NCBI GenBank assembly: GCA_021209875.1
Contig: JAGYVD010000006.1
Span: 3,224,001-3,288,000 of the forward strand
DNA from: Rosellinia necatrix
Taxonomy: Eukaryota; Ascomycota; Sordariomycetes; Xylariales; Xylariaceae
Direction: 5' to 3'
DNA length: 64,000 bases
Part shown: one piece after another, positions 56,387 to 64,000 of the stretch
Layout: the number at the start of each line of letters is the position of its first letter
How positions within the stretch are numbered: position 1 is the first letter of the stretch
Position numbers and translations under genes: made by a program
Notes under the pieces: generated by a model
What the model was told of the DNA's origin: nothing
The model's input: the letters and a program-made list of their open reading frames with translations, nothing else
Databases searched by the model: none

Positions 56387-56831
56387 AATATGCTGTGGGA
56401 CATCTTCATGCCGTCTGAGTAATATGAACAGTGCACCTACAAATAATGGAACAAATGAAACTCGACACAATGTCCACGCACAAGACACTGCTGAAAGTCC
56501 CAGACGCCGGATCTTGGTAACACCGTGAAATTACGTTAACGACGTTTTCGATTCATAAGTTGTTAACAAGGCATGTACCCCCACTAGTATAGGATTCCCC
56601 TATAACCAAACTTGGTAAATGGGGATAGGTTGACCCAGATGGCCCCTGCCTTCCGGGTTCGGTCAGCGTTATGCGCGCTGATAGTTGTTACGGGTGAAAT
56701 ACCTGATGGGTATAGTCAGGGGCTTGTTGACTTGATATCCCTAAGAGTGGCACGCCAACTATAGATGAGTTTATACGTTCTGGGAGCGCTGACAATATCA
56801 ATGGTACATACAGATCTGCCGGGGGGTAGGA

Positions 56832-57125
56832 ATGAGTTGCTTGGGCGGTACGTCCGACGATAAGTGCACCGTTGAGCTGGGATTAAAAAACCATCTGGCC
56901 CCAAACCTAGGACGTGAGTTGTTCACAGACCGGGCCAAGAGACGGCAGTTTCATGATCGTATTCCCAGGTACGAGCCCCTATCCGGCCTCCCAAGGGCAG
57001 CTTTGAGCAACGGCGGGGTCTTTAAGGCAGCATTCCTTGCTCCAAGCAACTTACAATACATCTCTATCCTTGCGTTTGATAATTATGCCCATGTTCCGAT
57101 TATATGGGGCCTAATTAGTTATTAA
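56832..57125 (+). CDS. Doubtful 97-codon reading frame
   Basis: An ATG-initiated frame in normal-composition DNA between the AT block and the glycoprotein gene. The predicted protein has no signal peptide, no membrane segment and no motif I recognise. A 62-codon frame overlaps it on the other strand. It could be a chance frame, a decayed gene fragment or one exon of an unrecognised gene. It is listed only because it is the longest frame in this interval. Confidence 0.15.
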   Translation: MSCLGGTSDDKCTVELGLKNHLAPNLGRELFTDRAKRRQFHDRIPRYEPLSGLPRAALSNGGVFKAAFLAPSNLQYISILAFDNYAHVPIIWGLISY

Positions 57126-57155
57126 ACAATATATACTCGAGTATACTCCCGTCGT

Positions 57156-58271
57156 TTACTGTAATGCTTGATTTTGTACGCTGTCACCATGCAGTTCGGC
57201 GGGAGGCGGCCTCTCCAGTTCTTCCCCGTCCAACTCCTGAGGCGGATGCCTCACCTCCAACTCCGACTTCAAAGCGGCTTCTCCGTGGAGTTCATGGCCT
57301 AGTCGCTTCCTATGTCTGCTTCTCTTTACGCGAATGAATAACCACGCAACCAAGACCAGGGCGCCTGCACCAACGACCCCTCCTATAACAGGTCCGGCCA
57401 CCCATGCTCGGCTGCGCTGCGAGCCCGTTGTCATGATCGGGTCTGTCGGGTTTATAACTATAGCTAGCGGGGATTTTGATGTCAGTGTCGATTAGAAAGT
57501 GAAGCGTTTACTTTACACATGAATTGCTTACTCTCTGATGACTGCGGTGGCGATACTGACGTATCATTTGGTGTCTGGGTTGGCGTGTCACGAAATAAGG
57601 GATTGAATGTTGTTGTATATATCCAGATGGAGAGATGTCCGCCCACTGACCTGCTGGCCGTGATAACTTTGGTCTCTGGAATAGGGTCGAAAACAGTTAT
57701 AGGCTTCGTAACAGGGACGACTGTCTTTACTCCTTCCACTTCCACTGTCAAGGTGGTCGTAATAATGACAATGTGGCTCTCAAGAGAGGTAGTGCTAAAT
57801 TGTAGTGGCAGCGCAGTCGTTTTCGTGAATATTTGCGATTCAGTAATAACTTGATCGCAATAACTGAGATATTCACCAAAGATTGGGCCCAGATCATCGT
57901 CTGATGCCCACTCTACGCAAGTAACACAAGCCTGGTAGTATTGGAGGAAAAGTGACCCCGGTTCACAGAGCGCGGACGATTTCCCTATAGATTGTGCTTC
58001 GATGTTTGCGTTGTCTGGATCACACGGATATTAGCGCCCGTTGGGTCTCGGGACCAGTTGAACGTACTGCATGCATCGTAGCAGACGGCAGGTATAGTTG
58101 GTCCTCGCAAATGAAGCTGCGATGTCCTGCGCAGTATCTCTGCTAGTGGCCTCATATTTATTGCATACATCGGGCCAGGTTGCCGAGCACGTTTACAATC
58201 ACAACCTTAAACAAGAAACGAAGGAAGAGAACGGTAGGGGAAAGGGCGGGCGCGGGGTTCAGCATATTCAT
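57156..58271 (-). CDS. Predicted cell-surface glycoprotein: signal peptide, Cys-rich ectodomain, one TM helix
   Basis: Four exons: 58,271-58,197, 58,116-58,068, 58,014-57,532 and 57,463-57,156, giving 304 residues. Introns are 80, 53 and 68 bp; introns 2 and 3 have donors GTACGT and GTAAGC, acceptors CCAG and GCTAG, and branch-like GCTAAT and CTGAC. Intron 1 is least certain. Residues 1-25 form a hydrophobic signal peptide. A Cys-rich segment follows (CYDACN near 37-42, then ALCEPGSLFLQYYQACVTC and YLSYC). It resembles the ectodomain of a common ascomycete extracellular glycoprotein family. A Thr/Ser/Val-rich stalk leads to a Gly-rich TM helix (about 223-246), a basic stop-transfer segment, and an acidic/proline tail with AELHGD. 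I infer a plasma-membrane protein with its N-terminus outside. Function unknown. Divergent from the kinase gene. Confidence 0.7.
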
Positions 58272-58877
58272 GTCGTATGCACTGCAGCTGCGACCTCGTT
58301 GAGATCGTCAAATCCATACCCAATTTAAGAGGCGATGTTGTATTATTTGCCAGACAAGTCTTGGCAGCGGCGTAGTTTGACTTTGTTATTATGGTGTGAG
58401 TAGCACATAACTCACATCTTTTGGCCTTGACTACCACGAATTGCTAAGGTTAGCAGAGACCTCTAGGGTACTAATGCTTCATTTCTAAAGGGAGCGTCGC
58501 TAGGGGCTAGTCGAGAGATCCCGCGCTGTGGCTATACGCCACCTGGAGAGAACACGATCCCCAATCGTCTATAATCATTGGGGGTGTGAGGGGGCAGAAG
58601 CAAGTTGGCCCCTAGTATTATTGATCAAGCCCCCAAGTCCAGCTGGCGGCGGCCCAACCAGAGAAATTCAAGAATGAATTCGCAGTCGTTCTCCGATAAT
58701 AACGTGCTTGCCTATTCATACACGCTATCTCGCTATCTGGGGTCGAACAGAGAGGCAGCCGTCAGCAGCCGCCAGTAGCCGTCAAATCCGCCCAAGGACA
58801 AGCGACAAGCCGCCAACAAACCCGACGACGATCCACACGTCCCGAATGGCAGACACCCAGTGCCGCCCCCAGCCCAG
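58272..58877. promoter_or_regulatory. Divergent intergenic region, shared promoter of glycoprotein and kinase genes
   Basis: About 600 bp separate two divergently oriented start codons, so it should hold both promoters. No clear TATA box or repeated operator-like motif stands out. An ATG at 58,846, upstream of and out of frame with the kinase start, opens an overlapping frame. If it lies in the transcript it could act as an inhibitory upstream ORF. Confidence 0.4.
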
Positions 58878-60305
58878 ATGCCCAGGCGTACATTTGTCGA
58901 CAGCTGGAAGCCACTCACTCTCTGCATCCTCTCCTTGTTGGTTCTCGCATGGTCGATCTCGCGAGCCCACCGAGACCTCGACCCCGCAAAGGCGCCGTTC
59001 CGGAGCCCCGTTGAGCCCGCCGGCGGCATGGGCTCCGTGGCGGAGGACGAGGCCGAGCAGGTGGCCCGCGTCATGCTGTCGTGGCATGCGCTGGAGCTCG
59101 TGTCGCTCAGGAAGGTGCAGACGCTGTGGGCCGGGTACGGCCACGTGTGCCACGTGACGGCGCGGGCCGCGAGCGCGGCGGCGGCGGGGCGGGTGCGCGA
59201 GGCCTACGGCGATATCGGCGTCGTCGTCGTGGCGGACGGGGACGGGGGTGGGACCGAGACATATGCACTCGTCCTAAAGCTGATCTCCCCGCCTTCCATC
59301 CCCGCCGGGGCCCCGGACGAGGGCCACCTGCGGAAGATCCTGAGCTACGAGGTCGAGCAGAACTTCTACGGCTCCGTGGCGCCGCGGCTCGGGCGCGACC
59401 TGCCCCTGGCCCGCTGCGTTGCCGCCACGCGCGGGAAGCCCGGGTCTGATACCCCCGAGGGCGTGACCGCCATCGTGATGACGGATCTGCGGGCCAAGTA
59501 CCCCGTTGCGGGGGAGAAGAGGGCCGCGCTGAATGAGACACAGGTCCATGCCGCGTTGGATTGGTTATCTACATTCCATAGAAAGTCGTGGGATATACTA
59601 CCTATGCCGTTGCAGGAGTTGTTGCTCCCGCCCCTCGAAGAAGCGGAGAGGAGGCGACGGGGCACCCCGTCGGAGCGCTCCTCGGTCTGGTTAAATGGGG
59701 GCTATACGTATCTCGCGACGAGGCGGAAAGAATACGCCTCTCTCGCAGCCGACTCGGACTCCGAGTGGTCCTCGAAGCTCTGTGAACCCCTTCCACCCCG
59801 CGGGCTCTCCGTTGCCGAGATGGTAGCCAGCGTTCTGACCCCGCGCGGGCGCGACCACGAAACGCTCATTCACGGCGACGTGAAGTCCGAGAACCTTTTC
59901 ACCACGAGTTCCGGTTCTGAGGTCGCGTTTTACGACTTTCAGTACGTGGGTCTTGGATTGGGGGTGTGCGACCTGGCGAAATTATTCACGTGCTCGGTCC
60001 CGTTACACATGCTCACCAACGACGACGAATCTATGATGCTACGTATGGACGACGGCGAGAGGAAGCTCTTGGAGCGGTATCGTGAGAATCTACTCGCCGG
60101 AACGGATAAGACATACGCTTGGGATACCTTGATTCGGCACTGGGAAACCGCGCTCGTTGATTGGCTCAGGTTCCAAGCTTCGTGGGGATTCTGGGGGAAT
60201 ACCGAATGGCTTGAAGCCCGAGTCCGGTTCATACTGAAAGACCCAAACTGGAGAAGCTGGCTTGATGAACAGCAAAATTTGATAGACTTAGAGGCCAGCC
60301 CATAA
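58878..60305 (+). CDS. Kinase-fold protein, APH / choline-kinase-like, with N-terminal membrane anchor
   Basis: A single-exon gene of 475 codons. I start it at the ATG at 58,878; the frame extends six codons upstream only to a GTG. Residues 12-28 are a hydrophobic helix (LTLCILSLLVLAW), a signal anchor or signal peptide. The rest follows the aminoglycoside-phosphotransferase/CHK-kinase fold. It has an ATP-binding lysine in LVLK (K134), a glutamate-containing helix (E158/E160) and a hinge MTDL near 201-204. The catalytic loop HGDVKSEN spans 332-339 (D334, N339), the metal-binding aspartate is in FYDFQ (D353), and DLAKL is at 365-369. All key residues are present, so it is probably active on a small hydroxylated substrate, which I cannot name. 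The gene is strongly GC-rich at third positions, in sharp contrast to the AT block 2.5 kb away. It converges with FMP52. Confidence 0.85.
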   Translation: MPRRTFVDSWKPLTLCILSLLVLAWSISRAHRDLDPAKAPFRSPVEPAGGMGSVAEDEAEQVARVMLSWHALELVSLRKVQTLWAGYGHVCHVTARAASAAAAGRVREAYGDIGVVVVADGDGGGTETYALVLKLISPPSIPAGAPDEGHLRKILSYEVEQNFYGSVAPRLGRDLPLARCVAATRGKPGSDTPEGVTAIVMTDLRAKYPVAGEKRAALNETQVHAALDWLSTFHRKSWDILPMPLQELLLPPLEEAERRRRGTPSERSSVWLNGGYTYLATRRKEYASLAADSDSEWSSKLCEPLPPRGLSVAEMVASVLTPRGRDHETLIHGDVKSENLFTTSSGSEVAFYDFQYVGLGLGVCDLAKLFTCSVPLHMLTNDDESMMLRMDDGERKLLERYRENLLAGTDKTYAWDTLIRHWETALVDWLRFQASWGFWGNTEWLEARVRFILKDPNWRSWLDEQQNLIDLEASP

Positions 60306-60676
60306 ACCTGCTCAATATAGATATCAAAATTAACCCGCACCTTCGCATCCTTCCAGCTTTATCCCGCATCTGGTGTTGGCATCTGTTGTCCACTTATAAC
60401 GCGTAAGGCTAAGACATGCCAAATGTCGGACAAAACACCCCGTGAGCAATGTATGATTATAATGAAGCTGGGTGTTGTTTTCGTGTCTGTATTGTGGTCC
60501 CTAGAGGTCGCAGAAATACGGTCAGGAAGGAATGACTATACCAGCTCAAAGGACATATGTTTGGGTATATGAAGCAAACGCCAGTCTGGTCATGGATCTG
60601 AGTCATTCGAACGCCCCAACACCAAACAGCTTGATTAGAAATGAATGACGAGAAGAAGCATTATCGGATGGTGACC
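60306..60676. other. Convergent 3' intergenic region
   Basis: 371 bp between two facing stop codons. It should hold the 3' UTRs and polyadenylation sites of the kinase and FMP52 genes. I saw no ORF, repeat or RNA gene. Confidence 0.6.
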
Positions 60677-61483
60677 TTAGTTGCTCCACTCGTCCCGTCC
60701 CAATCTGACGATATCATTCTGTTCAAGAACCCAGAACTTGCTCGGCGCCTTGCCCTCAGCCGCTAGCATGGCAGCCTTCACAGCAGCGCGCGCAACGACC
60801 TCATCCTCCTGCGCAAATCTGTCCTGCACGCCCTGCCCCAGATAAGTCCTGATGCCGTTGAAGAGGGAGGCGATGAGGGGGCCGCCGGTATGCGCGACCT
60901 CGCGGTTGCCGATCAGGAAGCCGGGGCGCAGGATGATGGCCTGCTTGAAGTCGAGCGACTTGATCGAGTCCTCCACGCCGACCTTCATCTTCGAGTACGG
61001 CGCCATGTTGCTCATCAGCCCCCGCGTGCCGGCGGACGACACGAACACAAAGGTCTGGGCGCCCGCGGCGTGGGCCGCCTTCGCGAGCTCGATGTTCACT
61101 ACGGGAGCGGCGCGTGTCAGCAAAATCAGCCGCCACGGTCCTCCCCCTCCCCCTTCCCCCATCCCACACGTCATGATCCGCCACGGGGGTTACCTACGGT
61201 CGTGATCGATCTTCCACTGGTTCTGTATGCCGCCGGCCTGCTGGCGCGTCGTTCCCAAGGCCGAGTATACGGCGGCGGGCGCAGGGGAGAGCGCGGCGAA
61301 TTGGGCGGCCCATTTCGTCGTGTCGGGCTCGATGGTCGCGTTGAGCTTCGCGGACGCCTCGGTCTTGGGCGCGCGGCGGGAGATGGTATAGACGGCCTTG
61401 CAGGCGTCGAGGTTGAGGAGCGTCGTGAGTATCTGGTGGCCGACGAGGCCGGTCGAGCCGATGACAGCGGCGGGATGCGTCAT
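60677..61483 (-). CDS. FMP52: FMP52-like mitochondrial outer-membrane NAD(P)-binding protein
   Basis: Two exons, 61,483-61,198 and 61,098-60,677, joined across a 99-bp intron (donor GTAGGT, acceptor CCGTAG, phase 1). Together they give 235 residues, the usual length of fungal FMP52. The splice restores HDLNIELAKAA. The dinucleotide-binding motif GSTGLVG is at 9-15. Further family features are TISRRAPK, SALGTTR (74-80), the SSAG stretch (116-119) and the short-chain-dehydrogenase-like Tyr130-xxx-Lys134 pair. ILRPG and the C-terminal RLGRDEW complete the family pattern. The ATG at 61,483 gives the expected start MTHPAAVIGSTG. Yeast Fmp52p is on the mitochondrial outer membrane and related to human HTATIP2; its substrate is unknown. 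No sign of inactivation; intact despite lying about 4.4 kb from the RIPed block. Confidence 0.92.
61099..61197 (-). other. Intron of FMP52
   Basis: 99 bp. On the coding strand the donor is GTAGGTAACC and the acceptor CCCGTAG, with the branch-like TGCTGAC about 17 bases upstream of the acceptor. Reading through the intron breaks the conserved sequence, and removing it restores an uninterrupted FMP52 frame. Confidence 0.88.
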
Positions 61484-62744
61484 CGCGGCAGATCTGTCAC
61501 TTGTTCCGTCACTTGTTTTGTCACCTGTTGAATAGGTAAAAGTAAAAGTAGCGTGGGCTGGATGTCTCCGGAGTAAATTATTGTGCTTGTCCCCTCGTCG
61601 TCGGTGTTGTAGATTAGTGAAACTATGCAAACTGCAATGGAATGGCTAATACATACACTACAAACCCTTGAGCAAGCTAGTCCCGTCTTAAGGTTCATAC
61701 CTGATACAAGTACTAGCGTGGGAACTTACGTAGTTACCTTACCTACTTAAGTAGGCATCTAAGGCGGGTGGGGCTCTCGGGGAACAAGATAACCTTGTCA
61801 ATCCGGGTAATCAGGACATATAACTACACGACAACATAATAGCAATAATTATGAGATGGTCTCACTTGGCCATCATTTTTGAATGTATCTATTTTTTTGC
61901 CGCCGCACTAAAAGGGCGTATCTCTCATGTATGAACGCCCAATGTTGTTCTCAAAGCGAGAGTAGGGCTGGCGGACTTCACATCTCATTCCACGCTGACG
62001 ATAGTGGTAGTTCAAAGGCATTATGCTATCTTAAAGATACAATCCAGTAGCGGATCCCGTGTTCTTTTAGCCTTAAATTTACAATATATCATCAATCATG
62101 GTATAGAAGATGAATGAGGATTTGAGTGCCCACCCATCATTCGTAGTTCAATGAATACTAAGATCGCCTGCTCCGGACTACGGTGGGATCGAGGGGCATA
62201 TCAGACTAAATTGGTCATTCCAATAACCTCAACAATTGAAAACACTAGTTTAAAAAATTATAAACGTTCGATCTTAGTATAATTAGCCCGAAGACATTCT
62301 ATCATATTTTCGTTTGTTAATAATATTGTTTTGTTAATAAACCGTTTTGAATGAAAATGTAGGCTAACTATAACTAATTCTACACGATTTTAAATTCATA
62401 TCTGGTGGCTAATCTCCGGCTACCAGCTGAAGCAATGTAATGTTATCCAGAGCATCCAGTGCTGTTCGTTATTATGTTTCCTCAGTAGTGTCTACATCCT
62501 CTAGTTAGTCATGATAGCCTACATCTGCCAATATGTATTCGGAGTCTGGTGCATGCAAATCCGTCGATGGTCTATCACCAGTTTTACCCCCTAATGCACA
62601 TCTGACTGACTTCCCATTTCATAGGTATCGCACCCGGGGCGTGTTCGAAAGAGATAGAGACTAACTACTTCTCCAGACAAAGTTCAAGCCCGTATTCTCA
62701 TCGAAGACGAGGCTCGATGGCAAGCTCCATCCAGACGATCTGCA
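61484..62744. other. Intergenic region upstream of FMP52
   Basis: About 1.26 kb without a supportable gene. It contains the FMP52 promoter near 61,484-61,750. A moderately AT-rich patch lies at about 62,225-62,400, with duplicated GTTAATAA motifs (GTTTGTTAATAATATTG, TTTTGTTAATAAACCG). No repeat shared with the AT block was recognised. Confidence 0.55.
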
Positions 62745-63158
62745 GGTTTGAGGAACATCACCTCGAAGCGTCTGGTCGAAATCATGAGCCGCCTAGCAGC
62801 CTCGCATGTAAAGGTTATGAAAAGTATTGATTGGGACAATGGCCAGAAGAACGTGCATCCCCTACACGGCAACATTAGCCAAAGACATGGCCTCGTTGCA
62901 TTGCATCCTGACGAGGACTCTACCGGGAGGGACAGTTTATATGCTCATGACTCTAGTTTTTGTCAGCGATAAGGATCAGCTCGGCAAAGCGTTTCAGGAG
63001 ATGGATCCTAGGACCGGATTAGGCCGGGACAGGTGCGTCCATATGAAGCCCAAACGGCTTACAACAGCATTCTATATGACGTTGAATTCTTCGAATCCAA
63101 ACTCGGCAAGATGGCTGGCTGCGACGAATACGTGACGTGTTTCTGCGCTTGCCTCTGA
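62745..63158 (+). pseudogene. VPS54 C-terminal pseudogene fragment
   Basis: Translated pieces match what I remember of the conserved C-terminus of fungal Vps54, a subunit of the GARP endosome-to-Golgi tethering complex. In order: GLRNITSK, a gap of perhaps 50 residues lost, RLVEIMSRLAASHVKVMKSI with DWDNGQKNVHP, TLAKDMASLHCILTRTLP, DKDQLGKAF, then LYDVEFFESKLGKMAG. An extra C in the run at 62,860-62,863 shifts the frame. A 35-bp intron-like gap with a GT start and AG end (62,032+1,000, i.e. about 63,032-63,066) restores the frame between GRD-S and ILYDVEFF. A stop at 63,156 follows, short of the expected C-terminus. The first two thirds of the gene are absent. It cannot make Vps54; the functional gene must be elsewhere. 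Confidence 0.72.
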
Positions 63159-63372
63159 GCGGTATGGGACTACTCAGTTCGGATTCGGCCCTGGCCACAA
63201 CATTGCTGAGCGCAGCAATGTCATCACTGCGATTCACGATAAACTGCATGAGCACAAGCCCTTTGTTGGATATGCAAAAGCCAAAACGAGTTTTGCGGCC
63301 AACGCAATACCAGAATACCCTGGCCCAGATCGGACGGCCTCAGCGCTGAAGTATTTGCGATGTGAACTTTAG
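63159..63372 (+). pseudogene. Unidentified coding-like segment 1 after the VPS54 fragment
   Basis: A stop-free plus-strand frame ending at TAG 63,370-63,372. It encodes a sequence with FGFGPGHNIAERSNV, IHDKLHEHKPFVGYAKAK and NAIPEYPGPDRTA. Composition looks protein-like, but there is no start codon of its own and I do not recognise the family. The minus strand is also open over much of this interval (63,224-63,592), so the coding strand is not certain. Confidence 0.3.
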
Positions 63373-63464
63373 GCAGGCCGACCCTATATAGCTCAACAGA
63401 GTGCTTGTGAGTGCTGCGCAACGCTGTACTGCGCAACGCTATATTGACGCAGTACATAAGAGAA

Positions 63465-64000
63465 TGGTCGAGAAAGTGTTGCAAGTTGGCCTCTACAGCG
63501 AGCACGCGGAAGGCATCGAGAAGCATGGATTTGGCGGCTGCGAAGTCGTCGTGCAGCAGGACCGAGGTGCCCAATGACGCCGAGCGAAGCATCGAGTTCG
63601 ACTATGCCTGGTTCCCCTCCGCCAGCTATCGCCTTGACTTGGGTGACGTTCTATTGCAGCTCACTTATCCACGGAATGTTGGTAAGACGCACTGCCACTG
63701 CCTTTCCTGTCCCTCACGTCCCGCTGACAGCGCCCCGACCAACAGTTGCTCATTCGGCTCGCTGCCGTCTCTGCGCTCACACCACTCGATCTCGAGAGCC
63801 AGCAGCTCCTCGCTGCTCACATCAAGGAACACCCAGGTCCCCAGCACGACGAGATGTGTCTGGGCATCCATACCATCACGACAGAACTTGCTCGTGAAAT
63901 TGCCTACTGTCTGGTCACGCGCAACAAACCCGAAAAGAGTTGCGACGTCCTCGACTCCTTTTTCGGCCATCCCGTGCCCCTACCTGATCCTACCGCATCG
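63465..64000 (+). pseudogene. Unidentified coding-like segment 2, frame-disrupted, runs off the window
   Basis: One plus-strand frame (VEKVLQVGLYSEHAEG...GGCEVVVQQD) stops at 63,575. A second starts near 63,564, offset by one base, and carries PNDAERSIEFDYAWFPSASY. An intron-like stretch follows at 63,682-63,745 (GTAAGA...CCAACAG). A third frame (LAAVSALTPLDLESQQLLAA...) then stays open from 63,746 to the window end. The frames do not join in phase across the intron-like stretch, so this is either a broken gene or a mis-modelled one. A 101-codon frame at 63,665-63,970 on the minus strand competes. Family not recognised. Confidence 0.3.

Larger units (their letters stand above)
56316..57155. 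other. Boundary intergenic region
   Basis: Base composition becomes normal within a few tens of bases near 56,315. The first 80 bp contain a short tandem repeat (separate entry). The rest has only short overlapping frames on both strands and no recognised protein. It separates the AT block from the 3' end of the glycoprotein gene, whose terminator and polyadenylation signals should lie at its right end. Confidence 0.6.

Noticed and set aside
59107..59541. Long Arg/Pro/Ala/Ser-rich frames on the minus strand and other frames over the kinase gene
   Set aside because: Shadow frames caused by high third-position GC in the kinase gene.
60890..61531. 213-codon plus-strand frame over FMP52
   Set aside because: Shadow of the FMP52 coding strand; the minus strand encodes the recognised conserved protein.

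Overview
The window comes from a filamentous ascomycete (Pezizomycotina) and has two parts. Positions 1 to about 56,315 are an extremely AT-rich, gene-free block made of LTR retrotransposons destroyed by C-to-T and G-to-A transitions, the signature of repeat-induced point mutation (RIP). From about 56,315 to 64,000 the base composition is normal and the sequence holds compact intron-containing fungal genes. The assignment rests on the RIP pattern, introns of 53-99 bp, a fungal FMP52 gene and a fungal secreted/TM glycoprotein gene. I cannot name the species.

AT-rich block. Aligning its parts by eye recovers a nested stack of elements, several with exact 5-bp target-site duplications (TSDs). 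I name the LTR families M, E, A, D and F. Family M (about 203-bp LTRs) has one copy at 1-7190 (left LTR cut by the window edge), an inverted copy at 11,708-38,643 and a partial copy at 42,505-45,335. The inverted M copy was interrupted by an M solo LTR (12,492-12,693, TSD ATTAT) and by an E element (13,649-35,942, TSD ATATT). The E element contains an A element (16,410-23,177, TSD TAATA) and a D element (26,459-34,399, TSD GCTTT). The D element contains an F solo LTR (30,497-30,809, TSD GCTAT). More isolated LTRs lie at 11,396-11,707 (F), 42,232-42,504 (A) and 48,506-48,764 (E), and a likely LTR of a further family at about 40,106-40,338. No open coding region survives. The stretches 7191-11,395, 38,644-42,231, 45,336-48,505 and 48,765-56,315 are RIP-ruined DNA I could not assign.

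Two patterns stand out. Five short isolated LTR-like islands (202-313 bp) keep normal base composition, while kilobase-scale elements are ruined. Within full-length elements, the outer edge of each LTR is far better preserved than the inner edge of its partner LTR. Both fit a RIP machinery that needs a minimum homologous length and fades toward homology boundaries.

Gene-bearing part. A four-exon gene on the minus strand (57,156-58,271) encodes a predicted single-pass glycoprotein with a Cys-rich ectodomain. It is divergent from an intronless kinase-fold gene (58,878-60,305, APH/choline-kinase-like, with an N-terminal membrane anchor). That gene converges on a two-exon FMP52-type NAD(P)-binding protein gene (60,677-61,483, minus). 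After about 1.2 kb of non-coding DNA, a broken C-terminal fragment of VPS54 (about 62,745-63,158) is followed by further gene-like but frame-disrupted sequence to the window end. These genes do not form an obvious pathway or metabolic cluster.
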